Shown: positions 1 through 9,769, counted from the stretch's first letter. The stretch: DNA of 64,000 bases from Pomphorhynchus laevis (GCA_012934845.2 WNNJ02000093.1:1-64000), one strand, 5' to 3'. Notes: generated by a model from the sequence alone, not told the origin. A program made the numbers and translations.

Positions 1-1571
1 TATAAATATAATGCTAACATTTATATAATATTCATATAACATTATATAACATTTATAAAACATTTATATACCAATAAATGACATTTATTTAGACATAATC
101 GTTTACAAAAATGGTAAACATTTTTATGTTTACTCCTTTTGGATTAAATATAAGCATATTTGAGAATTTACAAATATCATTCATACTTAATATATTCAGT
201 CCTATTGATTGTTAGAGCATGTTGCTTGGGTAAATGCATGTTTTGTGTAATAAACTATCAATATTAATATATCACATGTACAGGTAATGCTTCTCAAATC
301 CCTATTTAAATTTTTTCTTAAGAAATTGTTTTTGATTTAACTGCGCTGTTTCGAAAAAAAAATCCACAAAAATATTCAATTTTAGTGAAATAAAGATAAT
401 AAATATTATTTAATCTATAAATATTATTTATAGATAAGTAACAGATGGCAAAGTATTACGTATTATAATCTTTAGATACGCAAAACGATAATAAAACAAA
501 AACATTTCGTCATATTCGTAATATCACTAATACAAAAAAGGCGATTAATTGTAAATTGACATTCTAAAAACAACAACGAAATTTATAGATTAAAAAAGTA
601 TCTAGTAGTATTTAAAGTTTAAATATATCGAGAATATTCTGGTTTATTGCTCAAAAAATACAACGGTTCCCACAGAAAATATTTTTGTTTAAATATATTT
701 TGTAGTAATGGATTTCTTCTTGACAATTCTCTCTGTTTGAGAACGAAATATTATAGAAATGTTTAATTTCTACATTCTATAGATGACCTTCAAATTTGAT
801 ATATCATTAATTTTAAAATGCTGTAACGATTTGTAATTAGAACTTTTTAGATTATAAATTTTAATGAAATAATAAAAATTCAAATATTAAATTATTTCTT
901 GACTATTCGTTAATTGCTTTCTAACACCAAGATTCCTGTACTAATTAACATCAAATCTAAATTTGCTTATACAGTAACATTTGTATCTTACTTGTAACGT
1001 AAGATAATGTTTAATTATTGATAAAATATTGATTTAAATATATAAAAATAGTACAAATAATGTATGAATGTAGAATGTAGTAATGTAATAATGTAGAATG
1101 CAAATAATGTTTACATAAAGACGTTTGAAATTAATTCATTTCAGTGATGCGAAATTTATTTTTATATTCTAATCCGATTTATATCCGATCAAAAAATTAT
1201 TATTTAATCAGAATTAGCAATTGGTTTGCCATTGCAGCTAATAAATTAAATAGCGAACAAGAGCGACTACGTTTTGAAGCTAACACAACGGGGCAGTAAA
1301 ATAGTCAAAAAAACTACGAATGCAATCGTGATAATTATTTTAAATATCTTGGCTATGTTTATTATTTTTGATAACATATGCTTATGTTGATTAATTGTTA
1401 TGTTTACCGTGAAACAAGTAGTGTAGTAAAACGTGCTGTTATATTTAACAAAGGCCTCCGAATACGTAGAATCTGTATAACTAATTGTGACTGCGAAATC
1501 GAGATGAAGTATATTACAAAATAACTGATAGATCGGGGATATCATCCTGCGCTGATATACAAACAATTAGC
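1..1571. other. AT-rich DNA, no gene seen
   Basis: Very AT-rich sequence with many short A and T runs and stop codons in every frame. The only open frame of note, at about 1267-1566 on the minus strand, has low-complexity composition and no recognisable motif. I see nothing functional here. Confidence 0.6.
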
Positions 1572-1962
1572 AAGGTTAAGACGCAAGCCAAGAAGTCATT
1601 GGCTAAAAAGCAAGCCAAAAATGGAGGTTTCAAAATCTTAAGCATACCATATCAAAATGGCATCAGAAAATTTGATCGAGATCTCCATAAAGCATACAAG
1701 GATGTGTGTAAGCGTTTTAAGATCAACTGAACAAATGCAAGAGCATATTATAATTCCAATAATAAAATTAAAAAGAATTTTGTTTGGTCAAATATGATAG
1801 CAGTTAAAGAAGGAGAAAATGAAAATTTAATTGAAGGTAAATGTACAAGTTGTAAACGACCAAGATGTATGACCTGTAAATCAATAATCGAAGAAAACAA
1901 CTTCCACCGCGCTACAACAGGGCTTTGGTCAAACTATGGCGGATTTCCAAGTAGGAGGTAAA
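1572..1962 (+). pseudogene. Penelope-like element remnant (Cys-rich linker region)
   Basis: One frame from 1572 reads a lysine-rich stretch, then a segment beginning IPYQNGIRKFDR, an in-frame TGA near 1730, and then a Cys cluster (CTSCKRPRCMTCKS) at about 1843-1890 before ending near 1962. A tyrosine/asparagine-rich segment followed by C-x2-C-x4-C-x2-C is the usual linker between the reverse transcriptase end and the GIY-YIG nuclease in Penelope-like elements. In permuted elements the same motif precedes the nuclease. No GIY-YIG motif follows, so this is a fragment. It is more diverged than the copies at 3.8-8.9 kb and probably belongs to another subfamily. The TGA is most simply a mutation, although selenocysteine codons have been reported in some permuted Penelope-like elements. 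Confidence 0.5.
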
Positions 1963-2816
1963 TAACTACTACGAATGGAAGAGTTAAACATTGAGATTTG
2001 GAAAGGAGCAAGTTGAATAACCAAATATTCTAGTATATAAGTAGGAAGATAATCATCAAAAGATGCTTTGTCAGGTAAATTTAAAAGAACACAAGAAACC
2101 TCGTCGACATATCAAGGAAGAATATAAAAGAGTTTAGGCAGACGAAGATCTAGCAAATAAGACGATATAGGAGAAAAACGCATGCCTAGGATAGTTGAAT
2201 CGAACTTCGTTTGTAGATAAACAGAACATTTATGTGGATCGAGAGTGCTAACAGAGATAGAACCCTACAATATAGTGATAAGCGTATCAAATTTAGATAT
2301 TGGATTAGTGGAAGATAGAAGCTTGTTATTCTAAAATAGCAAACATTTACTATGCAGGAATGAACGGTGAGATCTGCGAAGATCTAAACAGTTCCTGGAA
2401 ATATAAATGGGGATATAAGTGGGAGACGTCTTGAGAAAACGAATGTAAGTTTTGAACGAACGACGTAGAAGACACTTAGAACGCACACAATTAAAGTCAA
2501 ACCAATATGCATAGTACGTTCGATGGAAACCAAAGGATTGGAGAAATGTCCTATGTCATTCAAAAAAATGTCTTTTATTTTGAACAAATTTTTATAACTT
2601 GTAATTTTTCTTATATTGAATTTATCCAAAGGATTCGATATGAGAGAAATATGCATTCCTATTTGTACACCTATGTGTATTCATGTGTGCATTTTTATAC
2701 AAATTCGTATGTGTACATTCCTATGTCTTCTTTACAATAGAGCCATTAAGTTGGGCTTATAATACTGAATTTTTGTGCTACGGACAATGGCTAGAATATA
2801 ATTATTCAAAACAAAT
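1963..2816. other. Intergenic DNA, nothing recognised
   Basis: Mixed AT-rich sequence with a TGTGTAT/ATGTGTA-rich simple stretch around 2660-2720. Short open frames overlap on both strands without conserved motifs. No element end or RNA gene is evident. Confidence 0.5.
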
Positions 2817-3480
2817 CAAATCAGCTAACTTAGTCTACGTATTTAATATATTATAAAATAAACAAAACATAATAATGATAAATCAAAATTTAATAATTAA
2901 ATAATAAAATTAATAATTGTTATAAGATTTTTTATAATTTAAATCAAGTTAAAATAAAAAAATTGAAATTTAAAATAAACGTCATTTTTATGAATTGACT
3001 AATAAGTAACAGACGTTGTATCAGATTAGATGTCATCAGGAGGAACTGCTATGCTATTAGGTTTTGGCCCCTAACTCCTCTATCCATCATAGCAGCGGGG
3101 CTAATGATGTTCTGAAATAACTATCTAGTATCTTATTCTAATACAAAGTATATTATTTATTATCCATCCATAAAAATTTGCCACTTAAGAGTTTAAATTT
3201 ATTCTTTATATTATTGTGTTGATTTATATATTTTACTATTTTCTGCTTGATGTTATTTTTATAGTAACCTAGTTTAAAATATGTATCTATTAAATTATTT
3301 AAATGATTTCGAAGTAAGTTAATATCATTACATATTGTTGCAATTCTTAAAATTTCATCATTTAATGCATTATATTTTATATTATATGGTATGCATGAAT
3401 GCTCATGCAAAACTGTTTCTTGTAAATTTAAATATGTCATCTTTATGATATAAATTAAAAGTAGTTTTTTTAATTGATGT
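2817..3480 (-). pseudogene. Penelope-like element, 3' end fragment (copy 1)
   Basis: Reads on the minus strand as the last ~95 residues of the reverse transcriptase ORF (about 3153-3440, ending KLLSGKFLWMDNK) followed by the same 3' untranslated region seen after copy 2 at 6565-6925. The protein differs from copy 2 at only a few positions, and the coding part fades out near 3480, so it is 5'-truncated. The outer end, TCAGCTAACTTAGTCTACG on the plus strand near 2820, matches the 3' terminus of copies at 6.9, 9.5 and 25.3 kb. It is head-to-head with copy 2. No catalytic motif is retained. Confidence 0.85.
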
Positions 3481-3849
3481 TAGAAATACTGAAACTATGT
3501 ATTATTTGTTACGACTTTACTATTATTTTTTCTTATTTTCAAACAAGCATGAATTATTAATTCTTAAAAAAGGGAGAAGTTTGCATCCCAAGGTGTTTAC
3601 ACTTTAAAATGTAAACTGCTTCACGTGATCACGTTTAAGAGACCAGGTAATGGCCAATAGCTAGGTCGCGTAGCGCGTGGAGTGAAGGTGGTAGATCTTT
3701 ATAGATCTTGTTCCAGCCTGCAACCGCCTTAAGCAGGGCAGCCCCCTGTCAGATGCTGCTGGATGGCCCGTTGTAAGTTTAGTCTGAGTCAACTAAACTA
3801 GGTGGCGACACCGAAAAAGCAACGTTAAAAATTATGACTTAAAAGTTAC
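3481..3849 (+). other. 5' leader of Penelope-like copy 2
   Basis: Non-coding stretch before the GIY-YIG ORF. From about 3570 it is less AT-rich than its surroundings and holds short inverted repeats, including GTTTACA with TGTAAAC near 3597-3620 and a CACGTGATCACGT stretch near 3622. A family-specific leader is likely, but the exact 5' end of the element cannot be set because no other copy here retains it. I found no canonical hammerhead core in this leader. Confidence 0.4.
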
Positions 3850-4464
3850 ATGTACTCAACCATATTGGAAAAATACGTAAGTACTAATGATTTCAATTTT
3901 AGATCTTTTAAATGTAACAGAAAAAATTGTATAGTTTGTGATGTTATAAATAATAACAATTGTATCGTAAGTAATACGACAAACAAATGTTTTTCATTAA
4001 ATATTAATAATAATTGTAACTGCAATACCGCAGGTGTAGTGTATCTAATACAATGCACATGTGGATTGCAATATATAGGAAAAACATATCAAATGTTAAA
4101 AACTAGGTTTAGGCAACACATATATAATATACAGCATAATAGTCAAACTATATTTCATAAACATATGAGATTAATAGGACATGATATTAAAAACTGTAAA
4201 TTATTTATTTTAGAACATATTATCGAAGAAAACATTTCAATATTAAATCAAAAACTATTAGAAAAAGAAGATTTTTGGATTAAAACGCTTAATTCCATGT
4301 ACCCATTAGGATTGAATGACGTGGTACAAGGAATTGGCAGAAGTAGTATAATACATAATAAACAACTATATTATAATAATCCGGTTAAACGCAAACCAAG
4401 AAGTCATGGTGATAAAAGAATAGGAAAAATAGAGTTAAAAATATTAAAAAAGATATGTATATAA
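3850..4464 (+). CDS. GIY-YIG endonuclease ORF of permuted Penelope-like element
   Basis: A 204-residue ORF. Residues ~19-31 hold a Cys motif (FKCNRKNCIVCDV). The GIY-YIG nuclease begins near residue 62 with GVVYLIQC, then LQYIGKT, then an Arg in TRFRQH, and a candidate catalytic Glu in KLLEKEDFW. GIY-YIG enzymes nick DNA; in Penelope-like elements the nick primes target-site reverse transcription. Most Penelope-like elements place this domain after the RT. Here it comes first, as in the published Naiad/Chlamys group. The ORF ends in a 10-bp overlap with the RT ORF in the -1 frame. The first ATG was taken as start because the Cys motif begins soon after it. No internal stop breaks the domain, so the copy is fairly young. 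Confidence 0.85.
   Translation: MYSTILEKYVSTNDFNFRSFKCNRKNCIVCDVINNNNCIVSNTTNKCFSLNINNNCNCNTAGVVYLIQCTCGLQYIGKTYQMLKTRFRQHIYNIQHNSQTIFHKHMRLIGHDIKNCKLFILEHIIEENISILNQKLLEKEDFWIKTLNSMYPLGLNDVVQGIGRSSIIHNKQLYYNNPVKRKPRSHGDKRIGKIELKILKKICI
4446..4452 (+). promoter_or_regulatory. Candidate -1 ribosomal frameshift heptamer (A AAA AAG)
   Basis: The last sense codons of the GIY-YIG ORF include tta-aaa-aag, which places A AAA AAG in the correct X XXY YYZ phase. A -1 slip here enters exactly the frame of the RT ORF (4455-5867) before the upstream stop at 4462. I see no obvious strong pseudoknot downstream in the AT-rich sequence. Alternatives are a single-base indel in a once continuous ORF, or reinitiation at the ATG at 4455. 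Confidence 0.35.
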
Positions 4465-5867
4465 ATGAACAATTAGAAATATTAAAACAACTTTTAAGTG
4501 ATAATAAGCTAAAAGATCTTTATGTAAATATAAGAAGTTTTTCTAAAGATATCATATGTTCAATAAATCAAAAATTAATTAACGACTATGATAGGCTAAG
4601 TTGTATAATAGACAGTTATTGTAATACAAAATACTATAATCGTACAATAAATGTAAATAATAACAATAGAAAATATACATTAACCATAAACTTCATTAAT
4701 AAATGTATAGATAACATAAATATAGCCGGACTTTTAAATAATTCTAAAAGTAAAGAAATAATAGGGTCAGATTTAAGTAAATATATTCCTAAAATAAGGT
4801 ATAAACTCCTACCACCATTAGGACGAAAAATTTGTAATTATAATAAAGAATTAAAATCAATATGTAACGATAATATTAGAAACATAATGGAAACAGAATG
4901 CAATTGTAAAAGTCTTAGTTTTGATAAAATAAATGAACATATATGTACCCATAATCTAGAATTAATTGAAAATTGTGAATTAAGAAAGCTGCTATCAAAA
5001 GGGTATAAATATAGATTAAATAACAACAACGACAAAAATAAAATTTACAGTTCGTTATATAATAACTTAAATGATTACTTTAGTAAGCTGATTAATAGTG
5101 AAAGCTCGAATATATCTAAGATAAAAATTTGGAAAGATTATATATTTGATAAAATTAAAAATAAAATGAAAATAACAAACAATTATAAAAGGAAAGATAA
5201 AATTAATAAAGATATGTATAAAGAACTTACTAAATTAAAGGATAACTATATAATAACAACTATTGATAAAGCTAGTAATAACTTTGTCTTCATATGCAAA
5301 AAGCTTTATTATGATATACTAATGAAAGAGGTTAATTCTAATGATTTAAATGTAAATCCAGCATATGAACGTAGTGAGTTGAGTTTAGAAACAATTATTA
5401 CAAGTCACTGTTCTATAATGGATAAAAAGGGTATAAAGGTTGAATCAGATAATAAAACTATACCTATATTATATTGGAATCCAAAATTACATAAAAATCC
5501 AATAAAACCTAGGTTCATATGTAGTGCGTTTAAATGTACATTAAAACCACTTTCTGTTTATATGAATAAAATACTTAAAGTAATTAAAGCACATTTTAAA
5601 AAATATTGCAAGGTAATCGAAATTAATACTGGTATAAAACACTATTTCAGTATTAATTCTACAAAAGAATTTTTAGAACAGACAAAAGGAATAAATTTTC
5701 AAAATATAAATACATACGATTTTAGTACGCTTTATACAAATCTAGATTTAGTAGATATTAAAGAAGCGTTAGTAAAATTAATTAACCTTATATTCGGAAA
5801 AAGATATACATATATATGTTATAATAATTATAACGCCTATCTAACAAAAATTAAACCATCAAAGTAA
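4455..5867 (+). CDS. Penelope-like reverse transcriptase, N-terminal two thirds
   Basis: A 470-residue ORF. The first ~200 residues form the Lys/Asn-rich N-terminal extension. The RT core starts near residue 270 with TTIDKASNNFVFICKK, continues with YWNPKLHKNPIKPRFICSA (the Penelope 'K-LHK-P...R' region) and reaches catalytic motif A, YDFSTLYTNL, near residue 420. Penelope RTs belong to the telomerase-related branch of reverse transcriptases. The frame is lost at about 5863: the homologous minus-strand copy near 7290-7310 has one A fewer at the matching place (atcaag rather than atcaaag). The break is therefore a single-base insertion, and the C-terminal third continues in the ORF at 5878-6564. 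A new stop follows at once. This single lesion would inactivate the RT if real. Confidence 0.88.
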   Translation: MYINEQLEILKQLLSDNKLKDLYVNIRSFSKDIICSINQKLINDYDRLSCIIDSYCNTKYYNRTINVNNNNRKYTLTINFINKCIDNINIAGLLNNSKSKEIIGSDLSKYIPKIRYKLLPPLGRKICNYNKELKSICNDNIRNIMETECNCKSLSFDKINEHICTHNLELIENCELRKLLSKGYKYRLNNNNDKNKIYSSLYNNLNDYFSKLINSESSNISKIKIWKDYIFDKIKNKMKITNNYKRKDKINKDMYKELTKLKDNYIITTIDKASNNFVFICKKLYYDILMKEVNSNDLNVNPAYERSELSLETIITSHCSIMDKKGIKVESDNKTIPILYWNPKLHKNPIKPRFICSAFKCTLKPLSVYMNKILKVIKAHFKKYCKVIEINTGIKHYFSINSTKEFLEQTKGINFQNINTYDFSTLYTNLDLVDIKEALVKLINLIFGKRYTYICYNNYNAYLTKIKPSK

Positions 5868-5877
5868 ATATAAATAT

Positions 5878-6564
5878 ATGGATAAAATTGAATTAATAGA
5901 ATCCTTAAATATTTTGATAAATCAAAATTATTTAAAAGTAGGGACATCTATATTTAGACAAGTAAAAGGTGTTCCAATGGGTGGTAATAGTAGCCCAATT
6001 ATAGCTGACTTGTTTTTAAGCTTTATAGAATATGAATTTGTTCATAACTGTGTAAAAACTAAATCTAAACAATATAAATATATGAAATATATGTTTCGAT
6101 ACATTGATGATATATGTGTATTTAATTCTAATAATTTTTATTCAATTAGTAAGCACATTTATCCAGAAAGCCTTATTCTTAACAAAACCAATATTAATGA
6201 TAAAGAAGGTGTATATCTAGATATGAACATTAAATTAACATTAACTAAAACTACTATTAATTTATATCGTAAAGATGACATATTTAAATTTACAAGAAAC
6301 ATATTTTTGCATGAGCATTCATGCATACCATATAATATAAAATATAATACATTAAATAATGAAATTTTAAGAATTGCAACAATATGTAATGATATTGGCT
6401 TTCTTCAAAATCATTTAAATAATTTAATAGATACATATTTTAAACTAGGTTACTATAAAAATAACATCAAGCAGAAAATAGTAAAATATATAAATCAACA
6501 CAATAATATAAAGAATAAATTTAAACTCTTAAGTGGCAAATTTTTATGGATGGATAATAAATAA
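5878..6564 (+). CDS. Penelope-like reverse transcriptase, C-terminal third
   Basis: A 228-residue continuation of the RT after the frameshift. It carries motif B (VKGVPMGGNSSPIIADL) near residue 30, and the catalytic motif C as YIDD in MFRYIDDICVFN near residue 80. The thumb follows, ending with conserved HEHSCIPYN and the terminal KLLSGKFLWMDNK. The YIDD aspartates are intact. The ATG at 5878 is only the first Met in this frame and is not a natural start. Three partial relatives lie at 3153-3440, 6926-7300 and further along copy 3. Apart from the upstream insertion this copy looks intact. Confidence 0.88.
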   Translation: MDKIELIESLNILINQNYLKVGTSIFRQVKGVPMGGNSSPIIADLFLSFIEYEFVHNCVKTKSKQYKYMKYMFRYIDDICVFNSNNFYSISKHIYPESLILNKTNINDKEGVYLDMNIKLTLTKTTINLYRKDDIFKFTRNIFLHEHSCIPYNIKYNTLNNEILRIATICNDIGFLQNHLNNLIDTYFKLGYYKNNIKQKIVKYINQHNNIKNKFKLLSGKFLWMDNK

Positions 6565-6925
6565 TATACTTTGCATTAGAATAAGATACTAGATAGTTAT
6601 TTCAGAGGAAATACATCATTAGCATGTATTTGGCCCCGCTGCTATGTTGGGTAGAGGAGTTAGGGGTCGAAACCTGATAGCATAGCAGTTCCTCCTGATG
6701 ACCTCTAATTCTTATTCTGATACAACTTCTGTTATTTATTAGTCAATTCATAAAAATGACGTTTATTTTAAATTTCATTTTTTAACTTGATTTAAATTAT
6801 AGAAAATCTAAAAACAATTATTAATTTTATTATTTAATTATTAAATTTTGATTTAGCATTATTATGTTTTGTTTATTTTATAATTATATAACAATACGTA
6901 GACTCAGTTAGCTGATTTAATTTAA
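6565..6925 (+). repeat. 3' terminal region of Penelope-like element with conserved folded box
   Basis: This segment recurs, in whole or part, at 2817-3150, 9503-9757 and 25275-25531 (all minus). It contains a foldable block: CTGCTATG near 6641 pairs with CATAGCAG near 6681, and GAGTTAGGGG near 6656 pairs with CCTCTAATTC near 6702 (two G-U pairs). A GAAACCTGATAG box and a CTGATGA lie inside. The order GAAAC-then-CTGATGA does not make a standard hammerhead. The 3' terminus is at about 6925, and the inverted copy 3 starts directly after it. Confidence 0.75.
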
Positions 6926-8857
6926 TACTCATATCATGATATATACTTTCTTTATCATTAATATTGGTTTTATTAAGAATAAGGCTACCTGGATAAATTT
7001 GTTTGCTTATTGAATAAAAATTATTAGAGCTAAATACACATATATTATCAATATATTGAAAAATATATTTCATATCTTTATATAATTTAGATTTATTTTT
7101 TAAACAGTAATGAACAAATTCATATTCTATAAAGCTTAAAAATAAGTAAGCTATAATTAGGCTACTATTACCACCTATTGGAAAACTTTTTATTTGTCTA
7201 AATATAGATGTATTTACCTTTAAATAATTTTGATTTATTAAACTATTTAAGGATTCTAATAATTCAATTTTATCAATATATTTATATTTACTTGATGGTT
7301 AAATTTTTGTTAGATAGGCGTTATAGTTATTATAACATATATATGTATATCTGTTGTCCGAATATAAGATTAATTAATTTTTCTAATGCATCTTTAATAT
7401 CTGCTAAATCCAGATTTGTAAATAGCGTACTAAAATCGTATGTATATATTCTGAAAATTTATTTCTTTTGTGTGTTCCAAAAATTCTTTTGTAGAATTAA
7501 TACTGAAATAGTGTTTTATACCAGTATTAATTTCGATTACCTTGCAATATTTTTTAAAATGTGCTTTAATTACTTTAAGTATTTTATTCATATAAAGAGA
7601 AAGTGGTTTCAATGTATATTTAAACGCACTACATATGAACCTAGGTTTTATTGGATTTTTATGTAATTTTGGATTCCAATATAATATAGGTATAGTTTTA
7701 TTATCTGATTCAACCTTTATACCTTTTTATCAATTGTAGAACAGTGACTTGTAATAATTGTTTCTAAACTCAACTCACTACGTTCATATGCTGGATTTAC
7801 ATTTAAATCATTAGAATTAACCTCTTTCATTAGTACATCATAATAAAGCTTTTTGCATATGAAGACAAAGTTATTACTAGCATTATCAACAGTCGTCATT
7901 AAATAGTTATGCTTTAATTAGGTATGTTTTGTATACATATCCTTATTAATTTTATCTTTCCTTTAATAATTTTTTGTTATTTTCATTTTATCTTTAATTT
8001 TATCTAGAAAATAAAGGTTTTCCAAATGTTTATCTTTGATGTATTTAAGCTTTTACTATTAATCAATTTACCAAAGTAAGCATTTAAGTCATTATATAAC
8101 GAATTGTAAATTTTATTTATATTCTTATTATTATTTTATTTATATTTATACCCTTTTGATAGCACTTTCCTTAATTCATTGTTTTAATTAATTCTAGATT
8201 ATGAGTGCATATATGTTCATTTATTTTATCAAAATTAAGACTTTTGCAATTGCATTTAGTTTCTATGATGTTTCTAATATTATCGTTACATATAGATTTC
8301 AATTCTTTATTATAATTACAAATTTTTCGTCCTTATGGCGGTAACAATTTACACCTTATTTTAGGAATATATTTACTTAAATCTGATCCTATTATTTCTT
8401 TATTTTTAGAATTATTTAAAAGTCTACCTATATTTATGTTATCTATACATTTATTAATAAATTTTATGGGCAGTGTATATTTTTTATTGTTATTATTTAC
8501 ATTTATTGTCCGATTTTCGTATTTTATATTAAAATAACTGCTTATTATACTACTCAAACTAGTATAATAACGGTTAAACGCAAACCTCTTGGTTTGCGTT
8601 TAACCGGATTATTATAATATAGTTGTTTATTATGTATTATACTACTTCTGCCAATTCCTTGTACCACGTCATTCAATCCTAATGGATACATGGAATTAAG
8701 CGTTTTAAATCCAAAAATCTTCTTTTTCTAATAGTTTTTGATTTAATATTGTCATATTTTCTTCAACAATATGTTCTAAAATAAATAATTTACAATATCC
8801 TTTATCATGTCCTATTAATCCCACATGTTTATGAAATATAGTTTGACTATTATGCAG
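6926..8857 (-). pseudogene. Penelope-like element copy 3, decayed and internally rearranged
   Basis: The minus strand reads the same element family backwards from 8857 to 6926. It starts inside the GIY-YIG domain (after the GIY and YIG motifs are lost), breaks at about 8590, then continues with the RT N-terminal extension (8333-8557), TIDKASNN-type region (7717-7899, here TTVDNASNNFVF), motif A region (near 7430), the motif B area near 7170, and a YIDN motif in place of YIDD near 7050. It ends abruptly at the residue before NLYRKDD, joined to the 3' end of copy 2. Many stops and indels are present, and the catalytic YIDD is altered. The join at 8571-8606 is a perfect palindrome. Confidence 0.85.
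8571..8606. repeat. Perfect 16-bp-arm palindrome at an internal junction of Penelope-like copy 3
   Basis: CGGTTAAACGCAAACC at 8571-8586, a TCTT loop, and its exact reverse complement at 8591-8606. With one small indel the pairing extends outward through TATAATAA-type sequence to about 8562 and 8618. The right arm is native GIY-YIG coding sequence (the region of the PVKRKPR residues), so the left arm looks like a copied-back duplicate made when the internal deletion formed. Confidence 0.85.
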
Positions 8858-9004
8858 TAAATAACGTTAAATATGATTTAACAGTGTTGGCATTGAGTCA
8901 ATCGATATTGTTGATGATCGAGATAAGTGTGTAAAATCTGAATAGATTTTGCTTGTAAACAAAGATATTAATTATAAGAGAAAAGTGAGAGAATTCCGTG
9001 GGAA
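8858..9004. other. Short unassigned spacer
   Basis: AT-rich sequence between Penelope-like copy 3 and the hammerhead repeat. It contains TTGATGATCG but no GAAA-bearing partner. Nothing assigned. Confidence 0.4.
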
Positions 9005-9502
9005 GTAGCTTTCGCTTTCGAAGTCAATACAATGCAGTGAATTCTTTTCAGTGTAATAGACATCAGCGGGATCATTAATTGATCAATAAAATAAACAAGA
9101 AAAGAAGTACCGCCGCCTAGGATCCATCAGAAGATCAATAAATAAATTAAAGATGTGATTCTACCAGGACTGTCTATTACACCTATCTGCCTCTTTCTAT
9201 ATATAGAGAATTTCATGCTTCATCACTGCAAGACGGCATACCGTTTCGGCTTTGAGAAGCCTCATCAGTTGCAGCGAATACAGTGAATACACATGAAAAA
9301 CATACTATGTATAGATTAAAGCAGAAAGAATTCACTATGTGCTAATTGCATGAGGTAGCTTTCGCTTTCGAAGTCAATACAATGCAGTGAATTATTTTCA
9401 GCGTAATAGACATTAGAGGAATTATTAATTGATCAATAAAATAAACGAGAAAGGAAGTACCACAACCTGGGATCTTCAGAAGATCAATAAATAAATTAAT
9501 AA
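9005..9502 (-). repeat. Hammerhead repeat family R1, tandem unit of 350 bp (1.4 copies)
   Basis: The block starting TAGCTTTCGCTTTCGAAG at 9006 recurs at 9356, giving a period of 350 bp, and the second copy runs to about 9502. The unit is non-coding and carries one type-I hammerhead on the minus strand (9226-9274). An inverted single unit lies at 9796-10112. Short, non-coding, tandem units each with one type-I hammerhead match the published description of animal retrozymes. The flanking Penelope-like 3' end starts immediately after 9502. Confidence 0.8.
9226..9274 (-). ncRNA. Type-I hammerhead self-cleaving ribozyme
   Basis: Read on the minus strand: stem I CTGCAA, core CTGATGA, stem II GGCTT/AAGCC with a CTCA loop, core GAAA, stem III CGG/CCG closed by TATG, then GTC at the cleavage position, and TTGCAG, which pairs exactly with the first CTGCAA. 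Every invariant core nucleotide is present, the A after GA-A pairs with the U of the cleavage triplet, and all three stems are perfect. Cleavage is expected after the C at plus-strand position 9232. Stem I is open to the transcript, so it is type I. Confidence 0.92.
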
Positions 9503-9757
9503 AATCAGCTAACTGAGTCTACGTATTTAATAATAATTATAAACTAAACAAAACATAATAATGCTAAATCAAAAAGTAATAATTAAATAATAAAATTAAT
9601 AATTGTTTTTAGATTTTCTATAATTTAAATCAAGTTAATAAAAAATTGAAATTTAAAATAAACGTCATTTTTATGAATTGACTAATAAATAGCAGACGTT
9701 GTATCAGAATAAGAATTAGAGGTCATCAGGAGGAACTGCTATGCTATCAGATCGGTT
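9503..9757 (-). mobile_element. Penelope-like element 3' end fragment between hammerhead repeats
   Basis: Matches the non-coding 3' end of copy 2 only: TCAGCTAACTGAGTCTACG at its outer end and CTGATAGCATAGCAG at its inner end. No coding sequence is retained. It stops within a few bases of the point where the copy in LINE B (25275-25531) also stops, so the 5' boundary may not be random. It lies directly between two inverted R1 repeats. Confidence 0.8.
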
Positions 9758-9769
9758 TCATGATGTTTT

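Noticed and set aside
4838-5035. Minus-strand ORF inside the Penelope-like RT
   Set aside because: Antisense shadow with low-complexity Leu/Ser content.
6650-6712. Hammerhead ribozyme in the Penelope-like 3' region
   Set aside because: GAAAC and CTGATGA are present but in permuted order; stem II would leave two unpaired bases before GAAA, and no stem III or cleavage triplet fits.
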